Below are positions 33,012-41,865 of a stretch of DNA of 50,002 bases, piece after piece (position 1 is the first letter of the stretch; the number at the start of each line of letters is the position of its first letter). The translations under genes and the position numbers were made by a program. The stretch is from positions 1-50,002 of the forward strand of contig CALZIQ010000010.1 in assembly GCA_945787735.1 (NCBI GenBank), written 5' to 3'. The notes under the pieces were generated by a model that saw nothing but the letters and a program-made list of their open reading frames with translations, did not search any database and was not told the DNA's origin. Origin of the DNA: an uncultured Chromatiaceae bacterium. Lineage in GTDB: Bacteria; Pseudomonadota; Gammaproteobacteria; Tenderiales; Tenderiaceae.

Positions 33012-34766
33012 ATGAGAGAACAGCGAACCCCCACGGAACGGCGACTCCGCTTTCACATGCGCATGGCGATGATGGATCGGCTTGGCCATCTCGCCGCCGT
33101 GAGTGTTCTCGTCGGCCTGCTCGCCGGCGTGGTGATCATCGCTTTCCGGTTATTAATGGAATGGGCCCAACTCAGCTTTCTCGATGACCCAGAAAATTAC
33201 GAAGGCCTGAGCTGGGGCTGGCGCCTGTTTTTACCAATTTTTGGTGGCGTGCTGATCGGCATCCTGTTCCAGTCAGTGGAAAAGAAATATCGCACAGTCG
33301 GCGTGGTGCACACCATGGAACGGCTTTCATACCACCAAGCCAACCTGCCCAGCGGCAATGCAGTGATGCAGTTTCTCGGCGCCGCTATTAGTATCGTCTT
33401 CGGCCACTCGGTCGGCCGGGAAGGCCCAGCCATACACCTGGGTGCTACCAGCGGCAGCCGCATCGGTCAGTGGTTGCGCCTGCCCAACAATAGCAACCGC
33501 ACCCTAGTAGCCTGTGGAGTGGCCGCCGCCATCGCCGCCTCTTTTAATACCCCGCTGGCAGGAGTGATCTTCTCCATGGAAGTAGTCTTGATGGAATACA
33601 CTCTGGCCGGGTTTATCCCGGTGATCCTGGCGGCCGTCACCGCCACGGCCCTGAGCCAGTTTGTCTTTGGCACCGAACCCGCCTTCAACGTGCCGGCGAT
33701 GCAAATGGGTTCACTGGGTGAACTGCCCTTTGTACTTCTCACCGGGCTCTGTATTGGCGGACTGGCAGCTATATTCATCCATCTGCTGCAATTCTTTTCC
33801 AGCCAGATCACGGAACGACCACTGTGGCAGCGTACCACCCTGGGTGGACTTGCCGTCGGCCTCTGCGCCCTGATCGTGCCCGAGGTGATGAGCCTGGGTT
33901 ACGACACCGTCAACGCCTCTATGCTAGGACAACTTGGTTTCTGGTTGCTTGTCGCAATCGTCGCCTTCAAGCTACTGGCCACCACTGCCTGCCTGGGGCT
34001 CGGCATTCCCGGCGGACTGATCGGCCCGACCCTGGTGATCGGCGCAGCCGCTGGCGCCGCTTTTGGTTTGATCGCCGCTCAGATTAGTCCTGATTCGGTC
34101 TCAAATCCGGCGCTGTATGCCATGATCGGCATGGGCGCCATGATGGGCGCCACCCTGCAAGCACCGCTGGCGGCATTGACCGCCCTGCTCGAACTAACCG
34201 CCAACCCCAACATCATCCTGCCCGGCATGCTGGCCATTGTCGGCGCCAACCTGATCAGCAGCCAGCTGTTCAACAAGGAGTCTGTGTTTATCATGCTGAT
34301 GCGGGCCCGCGGTCTGGATTATCACGAAGCCCCGGTGGCGCAATCCTTGCGCCGGGTCAGTATCGCCAATGCCATGAAACAGGACATTGCCAGCTGCCCG
34401 GCACAGTTGCCACGCGAACAGGCCGATGAATTATTACGCAATCATCCGCAATGGCTACTGGTGCAACCGGCACAAAAACCTGCCTATATCCTGCCCGGCG
34501 CCGACCTGGCTCGCCATCTGCAAAGCCGTGACTACGAGATCATAGAACTGGATCAGCTACCCGCCAGCCGCCGCCACGTGATTCCCATCGACCTACGCGC
34601 CACGCTGCAGGAAGGGCTGGAGCAACTGCGCCAGCAACGTGCCGATGCCTTGTATGTCGTTGACCAGGATTCCCCCGACAGCCAACAAGTACTGGGCATC
34701 GTCACCCGCGAAGACATCGAAGAACACTATCTTTACTCCAGCGACAAAACCCGGCAAGCAAAATAA
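33012..34766 (+). CDS. CLC-family chloride channel/transporter with CBS-like tail
   Basis: A 584-residue membrane protein of the CLC family with about ten or more hydrophobic segments and a soluble C-terminal region (from about residue 450) resembling a CBS pair (HVIPIDLRATLQEGLEQLRQ; QVLGIVTREDIEE). The gating-glutamate motif GREGPAIH has Glu137. The segment FNTPLAGVIFSMEVV aligns with CLC-ec1 FNAPLAGILFIIEEM, so the internal proton glutamate (Glu203 of CLC-ec1) is Val191 here, as in vertebrate CLC channels. The first filter motif GSGIP is also not evident. It may be a passive chloride or fluoride pathway rather than an exchanger. No SD at the ATG. hemJ follows 79 bp downstream. Confidence 0.92.
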   Translation: MREQRTPTERRLRFHMRMAMMDRLGHLAAVSVLVGLLAGVVIIAFRLLMEWAQLSFLDDPENYEGLSWGWRLFLPIFGGVLIGILFQSVEKKYRTVGVVHTMERLSYHQANLPSGNAVMQFLGAAISIVFGHSVGREGPAIHLGATSGSRIGQWLRLPNNSNRTLVACGVAAAIAASFNTPLAGVIFSMEVVLMEYTLAGFIPVILAAVTATALSQFVFGTEPAFNVPAMQMGSLGELPFVLLTGLCIGGLAAIFIHLLQFFSSQITERPLWQRTTLGGLAVGLCALIVPEVMSLGYDTVNASMLGQLGFWLLVAIVAFKLLATTACLGLGIPGGLIGPTLVIGAAAGAAFGLIAAQISPDSVSNPALYAMIGMGAMMGATLQAPLAALTALLELTANPNIILPGMLAIVGANLISSQLFNKESVFIMLMRARGLDYHEAPVAQSLRRVSIANAMKQDIASCPAQLPREQADELLRNHPQWLLVQPAQKPAYILPGADLARHLQSRDYEIIELDQLPASRRHVIPIDLRATLQEGLEQLRQQRADALYVVDQDSPDSQQVLGIVTREDIEEHYLYSSDKTRQAK

Positions 34767-34845
34767 TCCGCCCAATCTCTGGCATTGCCGCCCCAGGCTG
34801 TGTTAAAAAACATGCCCTTCTGATTCAGACGACAAGGAATTCCAC

Positions 34846-35268
34846 ATGCTGTGGGTCAAGGCACTGCACATCATCTTCATGGTTACCTGGTTTGCCGGGC
34901 TATTTTATCTGCCTCGCCTATTTGTCTACCACGCTATGAGCGATGACCCAATCAGCAACGACCGTTTCAAAATTATGGAACGCAAATTGTTCTACGGCAT
35001 CATGACCCCGGGCGGAGTGCTGACGGCGGTTTTCGGCCTGTGGCTGGTATGGGGCTACGGCATGGGTATCGACGGCGGCGGCTGGTTCCATGCCAAGATG
35101 GCCCTGGTGCTGCTTTTGATCGTTTATCACGTTTATTGCGGCAAGCTGCTGCTGGATTTCAAACACGACCGCAACCAGCGCAGCCACGTCTATTACCGCT
35201 GGTTCAACGAGTTGCCGGTGTTGGTTCTGATTGGCGCTGTAATTCTGGCCGTGGTGCAGCCATTCTAA
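34846..35268 (+). CDS. hemJ: HemJ-type protoporphyrinogen IX oxidase
   Basis: A 140-residue inner-membrane protein that oxidises protoporphyrinogen IX to protoporphyrin IX, the penultimate step of haem synthesis. It begins MLWVKALHIIFMVTWFAGLFYLPR in family style, with the conserved His8 in TM1; FYGIMTPGGVLTAVFGLWL and WFHAKMALVLLLIVYH follow, with the conserved Lys in the latter. Four TM segments as expected. An AAGGAA SD precedes the ATG. A large hairpin follows 18 bp after the stop. Confidence 0.92.
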   Translation: MLWVKALHIIFMVTWFAGLFYLPRLFVYHAMSDDPISNDRFKIMERKLFYGIMTPGGVLTAVFGLWLVWGYGMGIDGGGWFHAKMALVLLLIVYHVYCGKLLLDFKHDRNQRSHVYYRWFNELPVLVLIGAVILAVVQPF

Positions 35269-35286
35269 TCAAATACCACCTTAATT

Positions 35287-35338
35287 CAAGTCTTTTTAAG
35301 CCTGTTTATGCACACTCATGACGCATAAAAAAGACTTG
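35287..35338. other. Long AT-rich hairpin downstream of hemJ
   Basis: CAAGTCTTTTT (35287-35297) is the exact reverse complement of AAAAAGACTTG (35328-35338). Inside, TTTATGC (35305-35311) pairs with GCATAAA (35323-35329). There is no U-run on the + strand after the stem. It may end hemJ transcripts in part or mark the left border of the AT-rich spacer before priA. Confidence 0.55.
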
Positions 35339-35482
35339 ACTTTAAATTGTAACCAGATTTCGGCAGTCATACAGACGAGATCATTAAGTGATTGTTTTTG
35401 TGAGATTTTAATTGACGGTTATTGTTGCGCCAGATTAACAAATTTGTAATGCTAACGGGCAGTTGCAAAGACTACCCCAGTT

Positions 35483-35517
35483 CCATCCACAAAGTTATCC
35501 ACAGCTTTTGTGAATAA
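35483..35517. promoter_or_regulatory. Cluster of DnaA boxes upstream of priA
   Basis: Perfect TTATCCACA on the + strand (35495-35503), perfect TTATTCACA on the - strand (35509-35517) and a 7-of-9 match CCATCCACA (35483-35491), all within 35 bp. They sit in a 367-bp AT-rich spacer (35269-35635) that has no gene. Confidence 0.6.
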
Positions 35518-35524
35518 ATGACAG

Positions 35525-35602
35525 TTGTTCGAGAGAACAAGAGTTTAGCCACCAATGTTAATAAACCTTGCTTCAAAATCAACCATTCCAAACCAGAATG
35601 GT
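35525..35602. other. Two inverted repeats between DnaA boxes and priA
   Basis: TTGTTC-GAGA-GAACAA (35525-35540) is a perfect 16-bp palindrome-like site. ACCATTC and GAATGGT (35582-35588, 35596-35602) form a second, 7 bp before a TTGACA (35609-35614). These look like operator sites for unknown regulators. The first is not the gammaproteobacterial LexA box (CTGT-N8-ACAG). Confidence 0.45.
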
Positions 35603-35635
35603 CCGTCGTTGACAGGGAAATGTTAGGCTCTGCTC

Positions 35636-37849
35636 ATGCCGAAATCTGACGCCGTATTACGCATCGCCATCCCTTCCCCGCTCTACAGCAGTTTTGATTA
35701 TTTACCACCGGCGGGGGTGAGCCCCAACACACTCCAACCTGGAATGCGTCTACGCCTGCCCTTTGGCCGCAGCCAGACCGTTGGCATCCTGCTCGAAACC
35801 AGCTTTACCCCCCAAATCGAACGCGGCAAACTCAAGCCCGCGCTGGAACTGCTGGACAACGAAGCGCTGCTACCGGCTGAATTAATGGCCCTGCTGCGCT
35901 GGGTGAGTGACTATTACCACCACCCCATCGGCGAAACATTTTCCACCGCTCTACCCTCGGCCCTGCGCCAGGGCGAAGCCGCGCTGGCCAAACATCGCTC
36001 GCTCTGGCGCATCACCAATGCAGGCCAAGAAGCCGACACCGAAGCATTAGCACGCCGTGCCAAACGCCAAGTAGACCTATTGCTGCGCCTGCGCGCCAGC
36101 CACAATGGCCTGACTGCAGAGCATCTGACCGAGCTTCCACGCAATTGGGTTGATGCCATGGCCGCTCTGGTGAAAAAAGGCTGGGCCGAACTGGAACAGA
36201 TTCCGGCGCTGGAATATGGCAACGAACAGCCCGAACAAGGGCCGGAACTGAATGCGGAACAAAAACAGGCCGTCGAACGTATTCAGCAAGGCCTCGGCAT
36301 GTTCAGCCCTTTTTTACTCGACGGCGTTACCGGCAGCGGCAAGACTGAAATCTATCTGCGCAGTATCGCAACAACGCTGGATGCCGGACAACAAGCGTTG
36401 GTGCTGGTGCCTGAAATCACGCTCACGCCCCAGTTAGTCGAACGCTTCAAACGCCGCTTCAATGTACCCATGGCCGTGTTGCACTCTGGTCTCAACGACC
36501 GCGAACGCCTCAACGCCTGGCTGCTGGCCCGCAGCGGCGACGCGAAGATCATCATCGGCACCCGCTCGGCGGTGTTCACACCCATGTTGAAGCCTGGCAT
36601 GATAATAATCGACGAAGAACACGACGCCTCCTTCAAACAACAATCAGGCCTGCGCTACTCAGCACGCGACCTGGCCATTGTGCGCGCTAGCAAACTCGAC
36701 ATCCCGGTCATCCTTGGCTCAGCTACCCCGTCTCTGGAAAGCCTGCTCAATGTGGAACAGGGCCGTTACCAACATCTGAGCCTGCCGCAACGGGCCGGCA
36801 GCGCCAAGCCACCCCGCATCGATCTGATGGATGTGCGCCACCAGCAAATGGAAGACCAGCTATCGCAACCACTGCAGCAACTGATGCAGCGCCACCTCGA
36901 CAACGGCAACCAGGTGCTGCTGTTTCTCAACCGGCGCGGTTTCTCGCCCACCCTGATCTGCCATGAATGCGGCTGGGTGGCCCACTGCCGCCGCTGCGAC
37001 ACCCACATGACCCTGCATCTGAAAAAACGTCACCTGCGCTGCCACCATTGCAGCAGCCAGCGGCCTGTTGTTCAACAGTGCCCAGATTGCGGCAGTCCTG
37101 ACCTGCGTCCGCTGGGCAGCGGCACTGAGCGTATTGAAACTGCACTGAGCCAGCACTTCCCCGGCGTCGGTCTCAGCCGCATCGACCGCGACTCGACCCG
37201 CAACAAGGGCAGCCTGGAAAGTATTCTGGCCGACATCAATAGCGGTGCAAGCCGCATTCTCATCGGCACCCAGATGCTGGCCAAGGGGCATCACTTTCCC
37301 AACGTCACCCTGGTCGGCATTCTCGACGGCGATCAGGGTCTATTCGGCGTCGATTTTCGCGCTGGTGAACGTATGGCCCAGCTAATCATTCAGGTGGCCG
37401 GTCGTGCCGGCCGCGCCGACAAACCGGGTCATGTGGTGATCCAGACTCACCACCCGGACAACCCCATGCTGCAACTGCTCTGCCAACAGGGTTACCACGC
37501 CTATGCCAAAGCGGCTCAATCTGAAAGACAACTCACCGCCCTACCACCCTACAGCCACATGGCTTTATTAAGGGCGGAGGCAAGCCACTCGCTGCCACCT
37601 GAGAATTTTCTTGAACAAGCTTCGCAGTTAGCACAGCAGTTAGGCACTAACGGCGTTGAGCTCTACGGCCCCATGCCCGCAGTCATGGAAAAACGCGCCG
37701 GCAAGTATCGCTACCAACTGTTATTACAAGCACAAACACGGGCCGAACTACACCGGCTATTAGGCCCGTGGACGTCACAACTCAACAAACTGCCCGAAGC
37801 GCGCAAGGTGCGCTGGTCGCTGGATGTAGATCCGGTAGATCTGATTTAA
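35636..37849 (+). CDS. priA: Primosomal protein N' (PriA helicase)
   Basis: A 737-residue 3'-5' DNA helicase that restarts stalled replication forks. An N-terminal DNA-binding domain (RIAIPSPLYSSFDYLPPAG; RLPFGRSQTVGILLE) is followed by the helicase core: Walker A GVTGSGKTE near 230, Walker B DEEHD near 325, and GSATPSLES. The zinc-binding insertion has four CxxC pairs between about 440 and 485 (CHECGWVAHCRRC, CHHC, CPDCGS), then motifs V and VI (GTQMLAKGHHFPNVTLVG; QVAGRAGR). Length and order match the family. It lies behind the DnaA-box spacer and 144 bp ahead of argS, a common gammaproteobacterial order. No SD is obvious. Confidence 0.96.
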   Translation: MPKSDAVLRIAIPSPLYSSFDYLPPAGVSPNTLQPGMRLRLPFGRSQTVGILLETSFTPQIERGKLKPALELLDNEALLPAELMALLRWVSDYYHHPIGETFSTALPSALRQGEAALAKHRSLWRITNAGQEADTEALARRAKRQVDLLLRLRASHNGLTAEHLTELPRNWVDAMAALVKKGWAELEQIPALEYGNEQPEQGPELNAEQKQAVERIQQGLGMFSPFLLDGVTGSGKTEIYLRSIATTLDAGQQALVLVPEITLTPQLVERFKRRFNVPMAVLHSGLNDRERLNAWLLARSGDAKIIIGTRSAVFTPMLKPGMIIIDEEHDASFKQQSGLRYSARDLAIVRASKLDIPVILGSATPSLESLLNVEQGRYQHLSLPQRAGSAKPPRIDLMDVRHQQMEDQLSQPLQQLMQRHLDNGNQVLLFLNRRGFSPTLICHECGWVAHCRRCDTHMTLHLKKRHLRCHHCSSQRPVVQQCPDCGSPDLRPLGSGTERIETALSQHFPGVGLSRIDRDSTRNKGSLESILADINSGASRILIGTQMLAKGHHFPNVTLVGILDGDQGLFGVDFRAGERMAQLIIQVAGRAGRADKPGHVVIQTHHPDNPMLQLLCQQGYHAYAKAAQSERQLTALPPYSHMALLRAEASHSLPPENFLEQASQLAQQLGTNGVELYGPMPAVMEKRAGKYRYQLLLQAQTRAELHRLLGPWTSQLNKLPEARKVRWSLDVDPVDLI

Positions 37850-37850
37850 A

Positions 37851-37892
37851 TGTAGGGTGCGCAGAGTAAATGGTGCGCAGTGCGCACTACAT
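37851..37892. repeat. Inverted-repeat element between priA and argS
   Basis: TGTAGGGTGCGCA near the left end pairs imperfectly with TGCGCACTACA at the right end. TGTAGGGTGCGC-type sequences recur as dispersed intergenic repeats in many proteobacteria, but no second copy was noticed in this window. Confidence 0.4.
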
Positions 37893-37993
37893 ATAATCAA
37901 TCATGGTGAAAAACCACATCCGCGGTTGCATGAACAAAGCCCGACAAGAGATAATTGGCCCCCAATAAACAAAGCCCCCTGTAGGTATTCGCT

Positions 37994-39754
37994 GTGAAAC
38001 ACCAACTCGAGCAACTGGTCTCCGCCGCCATTCAACACCTGCAGGCCGACAATAGCTTGCCTGCCGATCTCGATATCAAGATCCAGATCGATCGCACCAA
38101 GGATCGGCAGCATGGTGATTTCGCCTGCAGCGTGGCATTAATGTTGGCAAAACCGGCCAAACGCAAACCGCGTGACATTGCCGAGGCGATTGTTGCTGCA
38201 CTAGGTGATTCAGAACAGGTCGCAAAAATCGAGATCGCCGGGCCAGGTTTTATCAACTTCTTTCTCACCCCATCGGCCTATCACGCCGTGGTCGGCGATG
38301 TTTTGGAAAAAAGTGATAATTATGGCCGCAGCAATGTGGGCGCAAACAAACCGGTGCAGGTCGAATTCGTTTCGGCCAATCCGACTGGCCCCCTGCATGT
38401 CGGCCATGGCCGCGGCGCCGCCTATGGTGCCACCGTCGCCAACCTGCTCGAAGCAGTCGGTTTCAATATCCATCGCGAATACTACGTTAACGATGCCGGT
38501 CGCCAGATGGATATCCTCGCTGCCTCGGTGTGGTTACGTTATCTAAGCAAGTGCGGCGAGAGCTTTATGTTTCCTTCTAACGGTTACAAGGGCGACTACG
38601 TGCTCGACATCGCCGAGGCACTGCACAAGATTCATGGCGACAAACTACATCATGCAGCCACCGAAATTTTCGATGACATCCCGGACGATGAACCTGCAGG
38701 TGGTGACAAAGAGTTGCATATCGACGGCGTGGTAAACAAAGCTAAAGAGTTGCTTGGCGCAGAAGACTATCGCAAGGTATTTGATCTTGGATTGAATACT
38801 GTCTTGTCTGACATTCGCGAAGACCTAGCTGAGTTTAACGTCAACTACGACGAGTGGTATTCCGAACGTTCGCTCACAGAAGGCGGTGCGGTAGAAAAAG
38901 CCATTGAACGTTTAAAAGCCAGCAATCATCTTTACGAAAAAGAAGGTGCCTGGTGGTTCCGCTCCACCGACTTTGGCGACGAAAAGGATCGCGTGGTCGT
39001 ACGTGAAAATGGTCAGACCACTTACTTCGCCTCCGACATCGCCTATCACATGGACAAACTTGAACGCGGTTATGAACGCGTCATCGATGTCTGGGGTGCC
39101 GACCATCACGGTTATGTGCCACGCGTAAAAGCGGCGCTTGAAGCACTGGGTGATGATGCAAGCAAACTCGATGTGTTGCTGGTGCAGTTCGCCATTCTCT
39201 ATCGCGGTGGCGAACGGGTGCAGATGTCGACCCGCTCTGGCTCCTTCGTTACTCTGCGCGAACTGCGTGAAGAAGTGGGTAATGACGCCGCGCGTTTCTT
39301 CTATGTGCTGCGCAAGTGCGAACAACACATGGACTTCGATCTTGACCTAGCCAAGTCAGAGTCGAGTGACAACCCGGTCTACTACATTCAATACGCTCAT
39401 GCCCGCGTTTGTAGCGTAATGCGGCAGATGAACGAAAAGGGCTTCAGTCATGATGTCGCCCATGGTCTAAGCAACTTGGACTTGCTGCACGAACAACATG
39501 AGCAAGCGCTGCTGGTGAGCCTGTCACGTTATCCCGAAGTGCTCGAAGCAGCTGCATTGAATCACGAGCCTCACCAACTGGCTCACTACCTACGTGACCT
39601 GGCCAATGAGTTTCACACCTATTACAACGCCCATCAGTTTTTGGTCGACGAGACCAAGCTACGCGACGCACGCTTGAGTCTTAACCTGGCAGTAAAACAG
39701 GTCATCAAGAATGGACTTGAACTGTTAGGTGTCTCCGCGCCGGAGGCGATGTAG
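37994..39754 (+). CDS. argS: Arginyl-tRNA synthetase
   Basis: A 586-residue class I synthetase charging tRNA-Arg. An N-terminal additional domain (about 1-110; [16 protein letters not shown]) recognises the tRNA elbow. [20 protein letters not shown] near 120-140 carries the HIGH-type motif (HVGH). The KMSKS-like loop is [12 protein letters not shown], an altered form common in ArgRS. The C-terminal anticodon-binding domain ends [18 protein letters not shown]. The start is a GTG with a weak TAGGT upstream. The SPOR gene begins 5 bp after the stop. Confidence 0.96.
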   Translation: MKHQLEQLVSAAIQHLQADNSLPADLDIKIQIDRTKDRQHGDFACSVALMLAKPAKRKPRDIAEAIVAALGDSEQVAKIEIAGPGFINFFLTPSAYHAVVGDVLEKSDNYGRSNVGANKPVQVEFVSANPTGPLHVGHGRGAAYGATVANLLEAVGFNIHREYYVNDAGRQMDILAASVWLRYLSKCGESFMFPSNGYKGDYVLDIAEALHKIHGDKLHHAATEIFDDIPDDEPAGGDKELHIDGVVNKAKELLGAEDYRKVFDLGLNTVLSDIREDLAEFNVNYDEWYSERSLTEGGAVEKAIERLKASNHLYEKEGAWWFRSTDFGDEKDRVVVRENGQTTYFASDIAYHMDKLERGYERVIDVWGADHHGYVPRVKAALEALGDDASKLDVLLVQFAILYRGGERVQMSTRSGSFVTLRELREEVGNDAARFFYVLRKCEQHMDFDLDLAKSESSDNPVYYIQYAHARVCSVMRQMNEKGFSHDVAHGLSNLDLLHEQHEQALLVSLSRYPEVLEAAALNHEPHQLAHYLRDLANEFHTYYNAHQFLVDETKLRDARLSLNLAVKQVIKNGLELLGVSAPEAM

Positions 39755-39758
39755 CCCA

Positions 39759-40373
39759 ATGACCAAGGACTACAAAAACATCCCCAAGAGCCGCGACGCC
39801 CCAAAAAAAAGAGCACCAAGAAAAAGCAGTAGCAAGAAAAAAAGCAACGCAAAAAAACCGACCCCGGGTTGGATCTGGATGCTGGGTGGATTGGCAATCG
39901 GATTAATGATCGCCGCGGGCGTGTATTTTATTGATCGTAGCGATGAAACAGTTCAAAGCACAAAAAAAGCCGCGAAGGATGCCGACAAGACTGTACCCAA
40001 ACCCAAGTCAGAGCAAAAGTCTGTAGAAGCGGAAGAAGGTCCACGCTTCGACTTCTACACCCTGCTGCCCGAACTTGAAGTCATCATTCCGGAAAGCGAG
40101 ATTAAAGAAGGACAAGCTCGCATCAAAGCAAAAGAAGACGTCGCCTACATGATCCAGGTCGGTTCATTCCGCGCCTACGGCGAAGCCGATAGCATGAAGG
40201 CGCAATTGGCGCTATTGGGTATTGAGGCCGACATCGACCCCGTTTCAAGCAAGGGCGAGCAATGGCTACGTGTTAGGGTGGGGCCATTTACCAGCAAACG
40301 CGAACTGAACAAGATTCGTAACCGGCTGCATAGCAATAATATTAATACTATGTTGGTGCAGGTTAAAAATTAG
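39759..40373 (+). CDS. SPOR-domain membrane protein (FtsN-like)
   Basis: A 204-residue bitopic protein. The cytoplasmic start is strongly basic (PKKRAPRKSSSKKKSNAKK), the TM is at about 38-60 (WIWMLGGLAIGLMIAAGVYF), then a charged periplasmic linker leads to a C-terminal SPOR domain (about 125-204: YMIQVGSFRAYGEADSMKAQ; LRVRVGPFTSKRELNKIRN). SPOR domains bind denuded septal peptidoglycan, so a division role like FtsN is likely; argS-ftsN linkage is common in gammaproteobacteria. The ATG at 39759 has GGAGG 12 bp upstream. Confidence 0.88.
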   Translation: MTKDYKNIPKSRDAPKKRAPRKSSSKKKSNAKKPTPGWIWMLGGLAIGLMIAAGVYFIDRSDETVQSTKKAAKDADKTVPKPKSEQKSVEAEEGPRFDFYTLLPELEVIIPESEIKEGQARIKAKEDVAYMIQVGSFRAYGEADSMKAQLALLGIEADIDPVSSKGEQWLRVRVGPFTSKRELNKIRNRLHSNNINTMLVQVKN

Positions 40374-40436
40374 GCTGGCTAAACTCGAGCACTCTACAAG
40401 CCCAGGTATAAGTTCGTCGAAATCCAGGCAGTACCG

Positions 40437-40862
40437 CTAACGCAGCACACACTCCTGATCCAACGCCGCCATGGCATCGATAAAATGCGTAACAGCCTGC
40501 CGTGGCACCCAGGCCTGCCCCTGATTTACAGCCAATATCGCCGCACCCATGCGCATTGGCAGATGAGACTGAGTGACGTATCCCATCACGCCGGCAAAGA
40601 GATATCTCAACAAGACCTGATCGTCTTCCTTATCATCCACAATCAGGAGAATACATACACGGGGTTGCCATCGGCGCAGAGCCTCAACCTGTGCCAGCCC
40701 TTCCTTATTTTCACGGATATCGAACACGACCACGTCCGGACGAAGCCGGCTCACTAGCATTCGTATTTCATCGGGCGAGCCAAACGATATAGCAAACCCG
40801 CTAAGGTCGCTCAAACTCAAGTGAAGCCCCTTGTCGTGACCAAGGCATAGAACGCTAATCAT
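40437..40862 (-). CDS. Stand-alone receiver-like protein without output domain
   Basis: A 141-residue protein with the fold pattern of a NarL-type receiver: RPDVVVFDIREN holds the candidate phospho-Asp, and AGVMGYVTQSHLPMRMGAAI is the alpha4-beta5 region. The signature Lys after beta5 is absent (GYVTQ), and the N-terminal acidic pair is poor (LCLGHDKG), so normal phosphorylation is doubtful. It ends GQAWVPRQAVTHFIDAM, closely like GETWLPRRLVARVIDNL in the divergent regulator next door, but the HTH expected after that is missing. It looks like a truncated paralogue that may modulate its neighbour. Confidence 0.7.
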   Translation of the reverse strand: MISVLCLGHDKGLHLSLSDLSGFAISFGSPDEIRMLVSRLRPDVVVFDIRENKEGLAQVEALRRWQPRVCILLIVDDKEDDQVLLRYLFAGVMGYVTQSHLPMRMGAAILAVNQGQAWVPRQAVTHFIDAMAALDQECVLR

Positions 40863-41036
40863 GATATCTGCGACGCCTTTACTTAATTTAAAGTATAGGC
40901 AACTGTAGTCCCTTACCCTGGCCGGAGCAATTGTACATAAGTGCTATACACGCAGACACACTCAAAACCCACCGCGGAATGCCGTTAACTTATTGAAGAA
41001 AAAACCATTACAACCATGAAGTAACGATCATTACCC

Positions 41037-41711
41037 GTGAGCTCGATCACCCAACCCAATAACTCCCTCGTGCTGTTAGCCAGCCAAGATCCGAGAGCAC
41101 TCGAGCTTTGGACCACGATGTTACCTGACTATTCTCTGCATACTGTTAATGACCGTGCAGGGCTGGAGCAAGTCGCATCCTTGGAGATACCCATCAGGCC
41201 TGCATTGATCTTGTGTGATGAACAACTGATCCAGGCTGGACGCGACCCGTTACTTGAAAAAATGAGACGCATGGCGAACAACGCTCCCATTATGGTTATG
41301 GTGGCCAATACCCCGGAAACACTCGATATACAGTGGTTGCAATCTGGGGTGCGGGGTTGCTGTCCTATGCAAATTGAAGCCGAGATGCTGAACAAAGCGG
41401 TTGCCACCCTGCTTGCCGGTGAAACCTGGTTGCCTCGCCGACTTGTCGCCAGAGTCATCGACAACCTATTTGAAGCTAAAGACGCAATTGAACACCCCCC
41501 TCAGAAACAGGACAATCGTTTGGCGACACTCACCCCACGTGAACGTGAGGTCGCACAACTTGTCACGGCAGGCCTAAACAACAAACTTATTGCCCGCCAA
41601 CTCCATGTGACAGAACGCACCGTCAAGGCCCACCTTAGCAATATCTTTCAGAAGCTAAACATTGAAAATCGCCTGATGCTTGCATTGGCACTCAAACCCT
41701 ATTTCGAATAA
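41037..41711 (+). CDS. LuxR/NarL-family response regulator with atypical receiver
   Basis: A 224-residue regulator starting at GTG. The receiver-like half (about 10-125) keeps an Asp in ALILCDEQL but lacks the usual acidic pair and the Lys (GVRGCCPMQ). The C-terminal LuxR HTH (about 160-220) is complete: LTPREREVAQLVTAGLNNKL, then RQLHVTERTVKAHLSNIFQK. Regulation may therefore not depend on phosphorylation. It is divergent from the receiver-only paralogue and 154 bp upstream of the PEP-CTERM gene on the same strand, a possible target. Confidence 0.88.
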   Translation: MSSITQPNNSLVLLASQDPRALELWTTMLPDYSLHTVNDRAGLEQVASLEIPIRPALILCDEQLIQAGRDPLLEKMRRMANNAPIMVMVANTPETLDIQWLQSGVRGCCPMQIEAEMLNKAVATLLAGETWLPRRLVARVIDNLFEAKDAIEHPPQKQDNRLATLTPREREVAQLVTAGLNNKLIARQLHVTERTVKAHLSNIFQKLNIENRLMLALALKPYFE

Positions 41712-41865
41712 AACTCCACATCAGCAGCGAAACGGCTCCCCCAAATGCATCAAGTGCTACCAGACGATGTTGGACATGACCGGCTGTAGTACCACAGTAC
41801 AATATTCAAGATTAGCCCTTCCGGGCATGATGCTGCCAACAGGTAATCATTGAGGAACATACCCC

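Noticed and set aside
35269-35635. Chromosomal replication origin
   Set aside because: DnaA boxes and AT-rich DNA are present, but no dnaA, gidA or parAB lies nearby and skew cannot be judged from one window; reported only as a DnaA-box cluster.
41770-41803. Promoter TTGGAC...TACAAT before the PEP-CTERM gene
   Set aside because: The spacing is 22 bp, too long for a standard sigma-70 promoter.
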